Below are positions 41,817-52,037 of a stretch of DNA of 64,000 nucleotides, one piece after another. Under the pieces are notes generated by a model. That model was not told the origin of the DNA. It ran no database searches and was given only the letters and a program-made list of their open reading frames with translations. Source of the DNA: Pseudomonas brassicacearum subsp. neoaurantiaca (lineage in GTDB: Bacteria > Pseudomonadota > Gammaproteobacteria > Pseudomonadales > Pseudomonadaceae); assembly GCF_013608025.1 (NCBI RefSeq), contig NZ_VDLV01000003.1, positions 62,001-126,000 of the forward strand, given 5' to 3'. Both the position numbers and the translations under genes were made by a program. The first letter of the stretch is position 1; every line of letters begins with the position of its first letter.

Positions 41817-43323
41817 TGGCCAGGGCACGACGCTGGGCGCTGCGACGACGCCAGATTCGCAGCAGGGGCATGAACAACATGATCGCCGTCAGGATCCAGC
41901 AACCGAAGGTGATCGGGCTCGACCAGAGGATTTCCAGCGCACCGTTGGAGATCGACAGCGCACGGCGCAGGTTCTGCTCCATCAGCCCGCCGAGGATGAA
42001 ACCCAGCAAGACCGGCGACAGCGGGAAGTCCAGCTTGCGCAGGATATAGCCGAAGATACCGATACCGATCATCAGGAACAGGTCGAACGTGGTGGCGTGC
42101 ACCGCATAGACGCCGATGCCCGTGATGATTGCGATCACCGGCACCAGCGCCCAGTTCGGCACGGCCAGGATGCGGGTGAAGATACGGATCATCGGGATGT
42201 TGAGGATCACCAGCATGACGTTGGCGACGAACAACGAGGCGATCAGGCCCCAGACGATATCCGGTTGCTGCTGGAACAGCAGCGGGCCAGGGGTGATGTT
42301 GTAAAGCGACAGCGCGCCGATCATCACCGCCGTGGTGCCTGAGCCTGGAACGCCGAGGGTCAGCATCGGCACCAGTGCACCGCAGGCAGCGCCGCCAATG
42401 GCGGTCTCCGGCGCCGCGAGGCCGCGCTTGTCGCCCTGGCCGAACGTACCGCTGGCACCGGCGATGCGCTTCTCGGTCATGTAGGCCACGGCACTGGCCA
42501 GCGTCGCACCGGCACCTGGCAACACGCCCATGATGAAGCCCAGCACACCACAGCGCAGGTTGACGACAAATACCGACGCCGCTTCCTTGAAGTTGAACAT
42601 CATCCGCCCGGTGGCCTTTACCGCTTCCTGGCCACGGTGGGTTTTTTCCAGCAGCAACAGGATCTCGCTGATGGAGAACAGGCCCAGCACCAGTACGACG
42701 AATTGAATCCCGTCGGTCAGATGAATGTTATCGCCGGTGAAACGGTAGACACCGCTGTTGGCGTCGATGCCGACACTGGAGAGGAACAGGCCGATCAGCG
42801 CCGCGATAAAGGTCTTGAGCGGACGATCACCGGCCATGCCCCCAAGGCAGACAATGGCGAATACCATCAGGACGAAATATTCCGCCGGCCCGAAGGCAAT
42901 CGCCCATTTGGCGAGCAACGGTGCGAACAACACCATGCCGCAGGTGGCGATGAGCGCGCCGATGAACGAACTCCACGCCGACAGCGACAACGCCACCCCG
43001 GCCAGGCCCTGGCGAGCCATTGGGTAGCCGTCGAGGGTGGTCATCACGGTGGAGGCTTCGCCCGGGATGTTGAGCAGGATCGAGCTGATTCGCCCGCCGT
43101 ATTCACAACCCAGGTACACCGCCGCCAGCAGGATCAGCGCCGATTCCGGCGGCAGCCCCAGTGCGAAGGCAATCGGGATCAGCAGCGCCACGCCGTTGAT
43201 CGGACCCAGGCCCGGCAGCAGGCCGACCACGGTGCCGATCAAGGTACCGCTCAGGGCCGTGACGAGGTTGTAGGGGGTCAGTGCAACGCCAAAACCCTGG
43301 CCGAGATAATTCAGGGTATCCAT
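41809..43323 (-). CDS. tctA: Tripartite tricarboxylate transporter permease TctA
   Basis: This is a 504-aa integral membrane protein with about 11-12 helices. The conserved GLLPGLGPINGVALLIPIAF, with the Pro/Gly-rich PGEASTVMTTLDGYPMAR, and LGVPGSGTTAVMIGALSLYN loops are typical of TctA. It is the large channel subunit for citrate-type tricarboxylates with TctB and the binding protein TctC. It follows tctB by 1 nt and overlaps the AbrB-type gene. Confidence 0.95.
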   Translation of the reverse strand: MDTLNYLGQGFGVALTPYNLVTALSGTLIGTVVGLLPGLGPINGVALLIPIAFALGLPPESALILLAAVYLGCEYGGRISSILLNIPGEASTVMTTLDGYPMARQGLAGVALSLSAWSSFIGALIATCGMVLFAPLLAKWAIAFGPAEYFVLMVFAIVCLGGMAGDRPLKTFIAALIGLFLSSVGIDANSGVYRFTGDNIHLTDGIQFVVLVLGLFSISEILLLLEKTHRGQEAVKATGRMMFNFKEAASVFVVNLRCGVLGFIMGVLPGAGATLASAVAYMTEKRIAGASGTFGQGDKRGLAAPETAIGGAACGALVPMLTLGVPGSGTTAVMIGALSLYNITPGPLLFQQQPDIVWGLIASLFVANVMLVILNIPMIRIFTRILAVPNWALVPVIAIITGIGVYAVHATTFDLFLMIGIGIFGYILRKLDFPLSPVLLGFILGGLMEQNLRRALSISNGALEILWSSPITFGCWILTAIMLFMPLLRIWRRRSAQRRALANV

Positions 43324-43324
43324 A

Positions 43325-43786
43325 TCAATTCTCCAGGACGTCGAGCAGGCCCAAGGGCAGCGGCACGTCCATCACCTTGTCGAACAACAGATAAAGACCA
43401 ATGGCCATCAGGCTGATGATCACCACGCTCGGCACCCAGCGACCGCCGTACAGGCGCGCCATCGGCACACCGATGAGAATGCTGGAGAGGATGAACCCCA
43501 GGGGTTCGAACGTTCCGGCGAAGACCAACAGCAGCACCACGCAAATGCCGATTTTCTGCAAGGTCTCGCGGTCCAGTTGTGGGTCGTCATCGCTGTGCAC
43601 GATGGGCGCGGGTCGGAACACCATGTACAGCAGCGCCAGGCCCATCAGCCCCAGCATCAGCAAGGGGAAGGCGCGCGGGCCGACCGGCTCGTAGGAAAAA
43701 GGTGCCTGATACGGCCAGGCCATCAGCGCCAGGCCGATGCACGCCAGCAGCAGCACCGAGGCAAAAATACGTTGGATGGTGAGCAT
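43325..43786 (-). CDS. tctB: Tripartite tricarboxylate transporter small subunit TctB
   Basis: This 153-aa protein has four membrane helices (IFASVLLLACIGLALMAWPY at the N-terminus; LLMLGLMGLALLYMVF; two more in the second half). Size, order after tctC and layout are those of TctB. It helps the large permease TctA. It is encoded 57 nt downstream of tctC. Confidence 0.93.
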   Translation of the reverse strand: MLTIQRIFASVLLLACIGLALMAWPYQAPFSYEPVGPRAFPLLMLGLMGLALLYMVFRPAPIVHSDDDPQLDRETLQKIGICVVLLLVFAGTFEPLGFILSSILIGVPMARLYGGRWVPSVVIISLMAIGLYLLFDKVMDVPLPLGLLDVLEN

Positions 43787-43843
43787 GACAAACTCCTGGG
43801 TGACGCCGAGTTCAGCTCGGCGCCACCACGAGAACAGAGGCGA

Positions 43844-44836
43844 TTACTGAATCAGGCCAAACTCTTTGGCCAGCACCTTGTAGTCGGCTACCTGCTTTTT
43901 CACATAGGCGTCCAGCTCCGGGCCGGTCATGGCGAACGGGAACAGTTCGCGCTGGTCGCGCAGCTTGGCGAACTCTTCGGAGGCCAGCAGTTTGTCGAAG
44001 GCATTTTTCCACCAGGCGTATTCTTCATCGGTGACTTTCGGGCCCAGGTAGAAGCCACGTACCACCGGCCAGCGGATGTCGTAGCCTTGTTCCACGGCGG
44101 TCGGAATGTCTTTCATTTCCGGCTCGTCCAGGCGTTTGTCGGAGAACACCGCCAACAGACGCATGTCACCACTCAGGATATGTGGCATGGAGTCGGAGAT
44201 GTCGGTACTGCCCACTTGGATATGTCCGCCGAGCAACGCGGTGGCGATTTCGCCGCCGCCTTCAAGGGCCACGTAGCGCAGTTTGCGCGGATCAATACCG
44301 GCGGCCTTGGCGATCAATGCAGTCTGCATCCAGTCCTGGCTGCCGACGGTGCCGCCGGAACCGATGACCACGGAGCCCGGGTCTTTCTTCAGGGCTTGTA
44401 CGAGGTCGTCGAGATTCTTGTAGGGCGAATCGCTTTTCACCGCGATGGCGCCGTAGCTGGTGCCGACGGCAGCGAGCCAGCGTACGTTGGTTTCATCAAA
44501 ACGGCCGAACTTGCCTTGCGCCAGGTTCAACAGCGAACCGCTGGACCAGGCCACCAGCGTGCCGGCGTCAGCCGGGCGCTGGGCGACCACCGCGTTGTAG
44601 GCCACCGCGCCGACACCACCGGGCATGTAGGTGACACGCATCGGCTTGGTCAGCAGTTTTTCGTTGACCAGTGCGCTTTGCGCCAATTTGCAAGTCAAGT
44701 CGAAACCGCCACCCGGGGCGGCGGGTGCGATGCATTCCGGGCGCTTGGGCTCTTTGGAGGCGTCAGCGGCGAGCAACGGCCCCGCGAACACGAGGCATCC
44801 GACGGCCAGGGCTACTTTACGCAGTGATAGGTTCAT
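43844..44836 (-). CDS. tctC: Tripartite tricarboxylate transporter binding protein TctC
   Basis: The ATG at 44836 (MNLSLRKVALAVGCLVFAGP) follows GTGGAGAC and gives 330 aa with a signal peptide (cleaved near LLAADA). The mature part shows the Bug/TctC fold with ECIAPAAPGGGFDLTCKLAQ. It catches tricarboxylates in the periplasm for TctAB. The gene heads tctCBA and is divergent from tctDE, whose response regulator probably activates it. Confidence 0.94.
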   Translation of the reverse strand: MNLSLRKVALAVGCLVFAGPLLAADASKEPKRPECIAPAAPGGGFDLTCKLAQSALVNEKLLTKPMRVTYMPGGVGAVAYNAVVAQRPADAGTLVAWSSGSLLNLAQGKFGRFDETNVRWLAAVGTSYGAIAVKSDSPYKNLDDLVQALKKDPGSVVIGSGGTVGSQDWMQTALIAKAAGIDPRKLRYVALEGGGEIATALLGGHIQVGSTDISDSMPHILSGDMRLLAVFSDKRLDEPEMKDIPTAVEQGYDIRWPVVRGFYLGPKVTDEEYAWWKNAFDKLLASEEFAKLRDQRELFPFAMTGPELDAYVKKQVADYKVLAKEFGLIQ

Positions 44837-44914
44837 TTTTGTCTCCACAGGAGTTGTTGTTGTGTGTTGCAAAAAATATGGCCAAGGCCGGGCGAAGTTG
44901 ACCGGCACCGGCAT

Positions 44915-45055
44915 TCACGGGTGCGGCAGATCGCGCTGCGCGGATGCATCCTGACGTCGATGGACATCGGCGCGGGCAACGGCACAGGAAAGGGTAGTCT
45001 GGTTGGAGCTGGAAAGACGGGCGGGCATTGAAGCCTGAAGCTGTAGGGACAGCAT
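44915..45055 (-). CDS. Possible 46-aa leader ORF upstream of tctC
   Basis: The ATG at 45055 has GGAG 8 nt before it and reads MLSLQLQASMPARLSSSNQT, ending AQRDLPHP. It stops 78 nt before tctC. It could be a leader peptide linked to tctC expression. No homologue is known to me. Confidence 0.3.
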   Translation of the reverse strand: MLSLQLQASMPARLSSSNQTTLSCAVARADVHRRQDASAQRDLPHP

Positions 45056-45290
45056 GGTGGTGACTCCGCTTTATTGTTTTTATTTGGCGAAAACGCTTCG
45101 AGGCGTTTTTCGTTCGCGATCTGTTACGCGATCTACAGTCGTAACTGTTCGTATCGGGACTCTAGCCGGCCAACCTTTCGCTAACCTTTCAATAGCTTTC
45201 AGGATGCTTTTTGGCTTCACAGTTGCGGATGCGGCTGTAAACTCCGCGCCAAAGAATGGCGTCGGCCATCCCTTGAATCGAGGAAAAACC

Positions 45291-45962
45291 ATGCGTGTTC
45301 TGCTCGTCGAAGATCATCTGCAGCTCGCCGAAAGTGTCGCCCAAGCCCTCAAGAGCACCGGTTTGACCGTGGACGTGCTGCATGACGGCGTGGCCGCCGA
45401 CCTGGCCTTGGGCAGCGAGGAATACGCCGTGGTGGTCCTCGACGTCGGGCTGCCGCGCATGGACGGTTTCGAAGTGCTGGCGCGCCTGCGGGCCCGGGGC
45501 AAGACCACGCCGGTCCTGATGCTGACCGCTCGCAGCGACGTCAAGGACCGCGTCCATGGGCTGAACCTTGGCGCCGATGATTACCTGGCCAAGCCGTTCG
45601 AACTCACCGAACTGGAGGCCCGGGTCAAGGCGCTGCTGCGCCGTAGCGTGTTGGGTGGCGAACGCCAGCAGCGCTGCGGAGGACTGGTCTACGACCTGGA
45701 CACCCGGCGCTTTACCCTCGACGACGAATTGATGACGTTGACCTCCCGCGAACAGGCTGTCCTGGAGGCGTTGATTGCCCGGCCCGGGCGGGTGATGAGC
45801 AAGGAGCAGTTGGCAGCCCAGGTCTTCGGCCTGGACGAAGAAGCGAGCCCCGACGCGATCGAGATCTATGTGCATCGCTTGCGCAAGAAACTCGACGGCC
45901 ACGCCGTGGCGATCGTGACATTCCGGGGGCTGGGCTACCTGTTGGAAACCCGGGATGCATAA
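45291..45962 (+). CDS. tctD: TctD, OmpR-family response regulator
   Basis: The ATG at 45291 (MRVLLVEDHLQLAESVAQAL) follows AGGAAA and gives 223 aa. The receiver domain has phosphoacceptor Asp51 (VVLDVGLPRMDGFE) and Lys in AKPFELTELEARV. The C-terminal winged helix ends YVHRLRKKLDGHAV-type with GLGYLLE. It is paired with the kinase encoded 8 bp overlapping downstream. Divergent position to tctC fits activation of the tricarboxylate transporter. Confidence 0.92.
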   Translation: MRVLLVEDHLQLAESVAQALKSTGLTVDVLHDGVAADLALGSEEYAVVVLDVGLPRMDGFEVLARLRARGKTTPVLMLTARSDVKDRVHGLNLGADDYLAKPFELTELEARVKALLRRSVLGGERQQRCGGLVYDLDTRRFTLDDELMTLTSREQAVLEALIARPGRVMSKEQLAAQVFGLDEEASPDAIEIYVHRLRKKLDGHAVAIVTFRGLGYLLETRDA

Positions 45963-47346
45963 GCCCGACAGCCTGCGCTGGCGGCTGCTGCGCAACCTCG
46001 CATCGCTGCTGGTGGTGCTGATGCTCGCCAGTGGCCTGAGCGCCTATTGGAACGGCCGGGAGGCCGCCGATACCGCCTATGACAGGACGCTGCTGGCCTC
46101 GGCCCGGACCATCGCCGCCGGCCTTTCACAACGTGACGGTACGCTCAGCGCGGACGTGCCTTACGTGGCCTTGGACACCTTCGCCTATGACAGCGCCGGA
46201 CGTATCTACTACCAAGTCAACGATATCCACCAACAACTGATTTCCGGTTACGAAAATCTCCCGGGTCCGCCGCCCGGCACGCCGCGCACCGACGATTATC
46301 CGGCCTTGGCACGTTTCTACAACGCGCGTTACCAAGGCCAGGACGTGCGCGTCGTCAGCCTGCTCAAAGCCGTGAGCGAGCCGGAAATGAACGGCATGGC
46401 GGAGATTCGCGTGGCGGAAACCGAAGAAGCGCGGATCAGCATGGCCCGGGGCCTGATGGCCGACACGCTACTGCGGCTGGGCATGCTGGCCGTCGGTGCG
46501 CTGTTGCTGGTGTGGTTCGCGGTCAGCGCCGCGTTGCGTCCGCTGGAACGCCTGCGTACGGCGGTGGAAGAGCGTCAGCCGGACGATTTGCGGCCGCTGC
46601 CGTTGGTGGAAGTCCAGCATGAGCTGTGGCCGCTTGTCCGGGCGCTCAATCATTTCACCGAGCGCCTGCGTGGCCAATTCGAGCGTCAGGCGCAATTCAT
46701 TGCCGATGCCGCCCATGAACTGCGCACGCCCCTGGCCGCCCTCAAGGCGCGCCTGGAACTGGGCTTGCGCGCCAGCGAGCCGGCGACCTGGCGTGAGACC
46801 CTGGAAACCGCGGCCCAGGGCACCGACCGCCTGACCCATCTGGCGAACCAGTTGCTGTCACTGGCGCGAGTGGAAAACGGCGCCCGGGCGATTGCCGAGG
46901 GCGGTGCGCAATTGCTCGACCTGAGCCAATTGGCCCGTGAGCTGGGCATGGCCATGGCTCCCTTGGCACACGCCCGTGGCGTCGCGCTGGCGCTGGAAGC
47001 CGATGAGCCGGTCTGGTTGCGGGGCGAGCCGACCTTATTGAACGAGCTGTTGAGCAATCTGGTGGATAACGCGCTGGCCCATACACCGTCGGGTGGCAAC
47101 GTGATCCTGCGGGTCGTCGCGCCCGCAGTGCTGGAAGTCGAGGATGACGGCCCCGGTATTCCTGAAACTGAGCGGGAACGGGTGTTCCAGCGCTTCTATC
47201 GGCGAAACCAGCAAGTGGCCGGCTCGGGCCTGGGGCTGGCGATCGTCGGGGAAATCTGCCGTGCGCATCTGGCGCAGATCACGCTGCACGACGGTCAGGA
47301 CGGTGGGCTGAAGGTGCGGGTGAGTTTCATCCCGGGCTCAGAATAA
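45955..47346 (+). CDS. tctE: TctE, sensor histidine kinase
   Basis: This 463-aa kinase has an N-terminal membrane helix (about 10-27), a periplasmic domain, a second helix near residue 170-190 and a HAMP region. The H box is DAAHELRTPLAALKARLE with His254; the ATPase has NLVDNALAHTP, DDGPGIP and GSGLGLAIVGEI. It senses tricarboxylates and phosphorylates TctD, by analogy. It overlaps tctD by 8 bp. Confidence 0.92.
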   Translation: MHKPDSLRWRLLRNLASLLVVLMLASGLSAYWNGREAADTAYDRTLLASARTIAAGLSQRDGTLSADVPYVALDTFAYDSAGRIYYQVNDIHQQLISGYENLPGPPPGTPRTDDYPALARFYNARYQGQDVRVVSLLKAVSEPEMNGMAEIRVAETEEARISMARGLMADTLLRLGMLAVGALLLVWFAVSAALRPLERLRTAVEERQPDDLRPLPLVEVQHELWPLVRALNHFTERLRGQFERQAQFIADAAHELRTPLAALKARLELGLRASEPATWRETLETAAQGTDRLTHLANQLLSLARVENGARAIAEGGAQLLDLSQLARELGMAMAPLAHARGVALALEADEPVWLRGEPTLLNELLSNLVDNALAHTPSGGNVILRVVAPAVLEVEDDGPGIPETERERVFQRFYRRNQQVAGSGLGLAIVGEICRAHLAQITLHDGQDGGLKVRVSFIPGSE

Positions 47347-47382
47347 GCCCCAGTTGAATGCTGTCCTGGCGGGATACTTACT

Positions 47383-47498
47383 TGTGGCGAGGGGATTTAT
47401 CCCCGCTGGGTCGCGAAGCGGCCCCAAGATTTATTTATCGTTGCCCTTAGGCCGTGAGGAGCGCCTTGCGCCCAGCGGGGATAAATCCCCTCGCCACA
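47383..47498. repeat. Inverted repeat, 28 bp perfect arms (second REP-like family)
   Basis: The arms TGTGGCGAGGGGATTTATCC... (47383-47410) and its exact inverse (47471-47498) flank a 60-bp middle. The sequence differs from the GTGGGAGCGAGC REPs. It lies between the convergent tctE and HDOD genes and may end both transcripts. Confidence 0.85.
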
Positions 47499-47535
47499 GG
47501 GTTGATGCCAGGTTCAGGTTCGATGTCTGGGCTGT

Positions 47536-48357
47536 TCAGTAAAACATCGTCCGCGCTTCTTCAATGTCCGCGCAGCGATCCTTATCGTCGAGGTCGATGC
47601 CCAGCTTCTTGATTGCCGGCACTCCAAGCGCGTCGATCCGGCTCAACGGATGGTCGGTGTCCTTGTAGCAATACAGCGCGGCGACTTGCACCAGGTCGAC
47701 ATAATCGAGTTGTTTGGAGTCTCGGTTGAAATCCAGGTACAACCCCGGCAGCTTCACCAACCTTTCCGGAAACTCCCAGACACTGAGCAGCTTGTCGCCC
47801 AGCACCGGGTGAATCGTCTCGATGACGTGGTTGAGGCTGACGGGGTCCGACAGCAATTCATTATTGTCTTCGGCATACGTCAGGATCGGCAGGACGCCGA
47901 TCTGATGGACCAATCCGCCCAAGGCCGCCTGATCAGGCTTGAGGTGCGTGTAGCTGCGGCAGAGGGCGTAGCTGACACCCGCTATTTCCAGGCTCTTGCG
48001 CCAGACTTCGCGCATCTTCTGTTCCACGACCTCGGAGCGGGCATGGAAAATCTGCTCCATGACCAGGCCAATCGCCAGGTTGCTGCTGTAGTTGACGCCC
48101 AGCCGAGTGATGGCCGTGTGCAGGTCCGTCACTTCCTGCGTGGCGCGCAGCAACGGACTGTTGACGACTTTTATCAGGCGCGCCGAAAGGGCGGTGTCAC
48201 GGCCAATCACTTTGCTCAGGTTGCTGACGCTGATTTCCGGGTCTTCGGCGGCCCGGCGAATCTGCATGGCCACTTCCGGTAATGTTGGCAAGACCAGGTC
48301 ATCATTATCGATGGCCGCCACCAAATCCCGCTGGACCTTATCCGCCAAATCGCTCAT
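47536..48357 (-). CDS. HDOD domain protein
   Basis: This 273-aa protein is filled by an HDOD domain: LPTLPEVAMQIRRAAEDPEI, VIGRDTALSARLIKVVNSPL and LHTAITRLGVNYSSNLAIGL. The metal site of true HD phosphohydrolases is not complete, as is usual for HDOD proteins. These act in signalling and regulation. It is monocistronic, and its role is not known from the sequence. Confidence 0.88.
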   Translation of the reverse strand: MSDLADKVQRDLVAAIDNDDLVLPTLPEVAMQIRRAAEDPEISVSNLSKVIGRDTALSARLIKVVNSPLLRATQEVTDLHTAITRLGVNYSSNLAIGLVMEQIFHARSEVVEQKMREVWRKSLEIAGVSYALCRSYTHLKPDQAALGGLVHQIGVLPILTYAEDNNELLSDPVSLNHVIETIHPVLGDKLLSVWEFPERLVKLPGLYLDFNRDSKQLDYVDLVQVAALYCYKDTDHPLSRIDALGVPAIKKLGIDLDDKDRCADIEEARTMFY

Positions 48358-48393
48358 TTCGGTTCTCTAGGGTGTTGCGACAAAATGTTGCGA

Positions 48394-49335
48394 TCAACGC
48401 TGGATTTCGCGGTCGCGGTCCAGTTCGTAAGGCAAGTCCAGCAATTGTAGCGCGGGTCCTTCCAAAGCACCGAGGTGCAAATTGCCATCTTCTGCCGCTT
48501 CGGCCTGCAATACTGCCAGCAGTTCAATATTTCGTTCCGCGCGGGCGGCAATGACGACTTCGCCGATAGAGCTGCCATGGGTGGGAGAAAACAGCGGGGT
48601 GCCTGGCGCCGGCAGTTCGTCTGCGTCCAATTGCAGGCGATACAGGCGACGCTTGAGCTTGCCCAGGTACTGCATGCGCGCGACGATTTCCTGGCCGGTG
48701 TAGCAACCTTTCTTGAAGCTCACGCCGCCTACGGCTTGCAGGTTGAGCATCTGCGGAATGAACAATTCGCGCGTGGCCGCCATGACCTGGCCGATTCCCG
48801 CGCGGACCTGGCCCAGCAGCCAGCGGTTCAAGTCGCCTTCGGGCAGTTGCTCGCGCAGCTGTGTCAGTAGCGTATCGGCGTGTTCGGCGCGAGCCCAGAG
48901 TTCAGCGCGGCCGGGGGAGACGCGAATAGCGATCAGCGATTGCTGGCGAATCACACTGTCGGTTTCGGCTGGCAGCTCCAGGCCCAGCCCGCTCAGCACG
49001 GTGTCCGCGTTCTCCAATCCGAAGCGAACCCACGCCGGGCTTTCATCGGTGAGTTTGGATTTGGAGAACACCGCGTATTTCTTCAGGTCCGCCAGTTGCG
49101 GCTCCAGCAGCTCCGTGGCCATGGCCATCAGTACGCCGTCGCCTTCGAGGACGATCCGAAAGCTTGATTGCATCCGGCCTTTCTGAGTGCAACGGGCGCC
49201 CAGGCTGGCCCGGCTGTCGCTGAGGTAGTTGAGGTTGCAGGTCAATTGGCCTTGCAGGAATTTGCCGGCATCCACGCCGCGGACCGCGAGTATGCCTTCG
49301 TGGGACAGGGTGCAGAAAAATGCGGAATCAGCCAT
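48394..49335 (-). CDS. ygfZ: YgfZ, folate-dependent Fe-S cluster protein
   Basis: This 313-aa protein carries the YgfZ/CAF17 signature KKGCYTGQEIVARMQYLGKL and the N-terminal GKFLQGQLTCNLNYL segment of the aminomethyltransferase-like fold. It helps assemble or repair Fe-S proteins such as MiaB with tetrahydrofolate. It is divergent from sdhE, a common arrangement in gamma-proteobacteria. The start at 49335 is MADSAFFCTLSHEG. Confidence 0.93.
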   Translation of the reverse strand: MADSAFFCTLSHEGILAVRGVDAGKFLQGQLTCNLNYLSDSRASLGARCTQKGRMQSSFRIVLEGDGVLMAMATELLEPQLADLKKYAVFSKSKLTDESPAWVRFGLENADTVLSGLGLELPAETDSVIRQQSLIAIRVSPGRAELWARAEHADTLLTQLREQLPEGDLNRWLLGQVRAGIGQVMAATRELFIPQMLNLQAVGGVSFKKGCYTGQEIVARMQYLGKLKRRLYRLQLDADELPAPGTPLFSPTHGSSIGEVVIAARAERNIELLAVLQAEAAEDGNLHLGALEGPALQLLDLPYELDRDREIQR

Positions 49336-49484
49336 GGGTCATCGCAGGGTAAAAAGTCTGGTAGACATCATAAGGGGACGCCCATGAAATGGGTAGTTCA
49401 CAAAGGATTGACGGCGCCCGACCAAAGCCGTCTGTCACGCCACGGCGGGGCCTGTATACTTGCGCTCTATTTGAGGAGCGCTCC

Positions 49485-49739
49485 ATGGTCGAAGATGTTG
49501 AACTGAATCGCCTCTACTGGCATAGCCGCCGCGGCATGCTTGAGCTTGACGTGCTGCTGGTGCCGTTCGTGAAAGAGGTCTACCCCCACCTTAACGAGAT
49601 CGATCGTGCCTGCTACGTCCGTCTGCTCGAGTGCGAGGATCAGGACATGTTCGGCTGGTTCATGGAGCGCAGTGAATCCGAAGACCCGGAACTGCAACGC
49701 ATGGTCCGGATGATTCTGGATCGTGTCCAGCCCAAGTAA
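49485..49739 (+). CDS. sdhE: SdhE, FAD assembly factor for succinate dehydrogenase
   Basis: The ATG at 49485 ([20 protein letters not shown]) follows GAGGAGC and gives 84 aa. The RGMLELD motif (RGxxE) is the hallmark of SdhE/SDHAF2, which attaches FAD to succinate dehydrogenase. The second helix ([20 protein letters not shown]) fits. It overlaps ygfX by 17 bp and is divergent from ygfZ. Confidence 0.95.
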   Translation: MVEDVELNRLYWHSRRGMLELDVLLVPFVKEVYPHLNEIDRACYVRLLECEDQDMFGWFMERSESEDPELQRMVRMILDRVQPK

Positions 49740-50175
49740 TCGCTTCGAATGCCGCTGGCAGGCCTCCGGGCAATTGCTGGCGGCGTACCTCGTAGCCCAG
49801 GCGTTCGCCCTGGGCTCGTTGCTGCTCCTGGCTGTCCCGTCCGGCTTCGCAGCCGTTGGCGTCATGCTGTGCCTGGGCCATGGCGCCTGGGTGTTACCGC
49901 GACATTTGCTGCTGACCCATCGACTGGCCTTTCGCGGCTTGCGTCGTGACGCCGATGGCTGGCAGCTCTGGCGCGTCGATGGCGGCTGGCAACCGGTGCA
50001 GTTGCGACCTGACAGCCTCGCATTGCCCATGATCGTGGTGCTGCGCTTTCGCCTTAAGGGCGAGAGGCGGATCCGCTCGTTATGCGTGCCTCGCGACGCG
50101 CTGGCGCCGGATGTCCATCGGCGCCTGCGGGTGCAGCTCCGGTTCAGCCGGCGTAGGTGGGCGGTACCAGGATAG
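49723..50175 (+). CDS. ygfX: YgfX-family membrane protein
   Basis: The GTG at 49723 lies inside the end of sdhE and gives 150 aa. It has two membrane helices ([20 protein letters not shown] and the next, about 43-60). It then has a soluble part with Trp-rich [20 protein letters not shown] and a basic C-terminus. This is the YgfX pattern, found after sdhE across gamma-proteobacteria. Its precise function is not settled. Its end overlaps the convergent nadB by 32 bp. Confidence 0.85.
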   Translation: MSSPSNRFECRWQASGQLLAAYLVAQAFALGSLLLLAVPSGFAAVGVMLCLGHGAWVLPRHLLLTHRLAFRGLRRDADGWQLWRVDGGWQPVQLRPDSLALPMIVVLRFRLKGERRIRSLCVPRDALAPDVHRRLRVQLRFSRRRWAVPG

Positions 50176-51760
50176 TATCCAGCGCCTCGGGCAACAGGTT
50201 CGGATAATCGAGCGTGTAATGCAGGCCCCGGCTTTCCTTGCGCTCCATGGCCGAGCGAATCATCAGTTCGGCCACCTGCGCCAGGTTGCGCAGTTCAATC
50301 AGGTCGCGGCTGACTTTATAGTTACTGTAGAACTCATCGATCTCATCGAGCAGCAGGCGCACCCGGTGCTGCGCCCGTTGCAGGCGCTTGTTGGTGCGTA
50401 CGATGCCGACGTAGTCCCACATGAAGCGCCGCAGTTCGTCCCAGTTGTGAGCGATGATCACGTCTTCGTCCGAGTCGGTGACCTGACTGGCGTCCCATGA
50501 GGGCAGGGCCGTCGGGATGGCGATCTGGGGTAATTGCTCAAGAATGTCGGCCGCCGCCGAGCGCGCGTAGACGAAACATTCCAGCAACGAGTTGCTGGCC
50601 ATGCGGTTGGCGCCGTGCAGGCCGGTGAAGCTGGTTTCGCCAATGGCGTACAGGCCGGGCACGTCCGTGCGCCCATGCTGGTCAACCATCACCCCGCCAC
50701 AGGTATAGTGCGCCGCCGGTACCACTGGGATCGGCTGCTTGGTAATGTCGATGGAGAATTCCAGGCAGCGCTCGTAGACCGTCGGGAAATGGCTCTTGAT
50801 GAACGCCTCGGGTTTATGGCTGATGTCCAGATAGACACAGTCGATACCCAGGCGCTTCATCTCATGGTCAATGGCCCGCGCGACGATGTCCCGGGGCGCC
50901 AATTCGGCGCGAGGATCGAAGCGCTGCATGAAGCGCTCCCCGTTGGGAAGCTTCAGATGAGCGCCTTCGCCACGCAGGGCTTCGGTCACCAGAAAACTCT
51001 TGGCCTGCGGGTGATACAGGCAGGTAGGGTGGAATTGGTTGAATTCCAGGTTCGCCACCCGGCAGCCCGAGCGCCAGGCCATGGCGATGCCGTCACCGCA
51101 GGCTCCGTCGGGGTTGCTGGTGTAGAGATAGACTTTCGCCGCGCCACCGGAGGCCAGTATCACGAAGCGCGCACCGTAGGTGTCGACTTCTCCCGTGCCG
51201 CGGTTGAGCACATAGGCGCCCAGGCAGCGATCACCCTCCAGGCCCAGGCGTTTCTCCGTGATCAGGTCGATCGCGACTCGCTGTTCCAGCAATTCGATGT
51301 TGGGGCGCTGGCGGGCTTGGGCCAGCAGCGTCTTGAAAATGGCCGCACCGGTTGCATCGGCGGCATGGATGATGCGCCGATGACTGTGTCCGCCCTCGCG
51401 GGTCAGGTGAAACTCAAAGCCGCCATCTTCGGTGCCGGATTGTTCGTCCCGAGTGAACGGTACGCCTTGGTCGATCAGCCATTGAATGGCCTCCCTACTG
51501 TGCTCGACCGTGAAGCGCACCGCTTCCGGGTTGCACAGCCCGCCGCCCGCATTCAGTGTGTCGTCGACGTGGGATTGGACGGTATCTGCATCATCCAGCA
51601 CGGCAGCCACGCCGCCCTGGGCCCAGAACGTCGAACCGTTGGCCAGGTCGCCTTTGCTCAGCACTGCGATGCGCAAGTGCGCGGGCAAGGTCAAGGCCAG
51701 GCTCAACCCGGCGGCGCCGCTGCCGATTACCAGAACATCATGTTGGAACTGTTGGCTCAT
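50144..51760 (-). CDS. nadB: L-aspartate oxidase NadB
   Basis: The ATG at 51760 ([20 protein letters not shown]) gives 538 aa. The FAD site is [11 protein letters not shown], with [34 protein letters not shown] and [20 protein letters not shown] as in the succinate dehydrogenase/aspartate oxidase family. It oxidises aspartate to iminoaspartate for NAD synthesis. It is divergent from algU and overlaps ygfX at its 3' end. Confidence 0.96.
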   Translation of the reverse strand: MSQQFQHDVLVIGSGAAGLSLALTLPAHLRIAVLSKGDLANGSTFWAQGGVAAVLDDADTVQSHVDDTLNAGGGLCNPEAVRFTVEHSREAIQWLIDQGVPFTRDEQSGTEDGGFEFHLTREGGHSHRRIIHAADATGAAIFKTLLAQARQRPNIELLEQRVAIDLITEKRLGLEGDRCLGAYVLNRGTGEVDTYGARFVILASGGAAKVYLYTSNPDGACGDGIAMAWRSGCRVANLEFNQFHPTCLYHPQAKSFLVTEALRGEGAHLKLPNGERFMQRFDPRAELAPRDIVARAIDHEMKRLGIDCVYLDISHKPEAFIKSHFPTVYERCLEFSIDITKQPIPVVPAAHYTCGGVMVDQHGRTDVPGLYAIGETSFTGLHGANRMASNSLLECFVYARSAAADILEQLPQIAIPTALPSWDASQVTDSDEDVIIAHNWDELRRFMWDYVGIVRTNKRLQRAQHRVRLLLDEIDEFYSNYKVSRDLIELRNLAQVAELMIRSAMERKESRGLHYTLDYPNLLPEALDTILVPPTYAG

Positions 51761-52037
51761 TCGAATGGTTTCCGCTTGAAGCGACCCGGGTCGGGGTTGG
51801 CGCCAGACACCGCTTCGACGGGTCAGGCAGCCACGCAGCCCACTAGTATATAGAGGGGGGGATCGGCACAATAGCCGGGCGTTCATGGCAATGTGAAACC
51901 AGTGTGACAGGAAAGCGATGCGCTTCGTCGGATCAAGGTTTCGATGAATGTGCGACAACGCGACCTTTTCGAGGACAGAACGCTGTTTATCTCGTCATGG
52001 TCGCTAAATCTTCGCGTTGAAGAGCGATAAATAGTGG

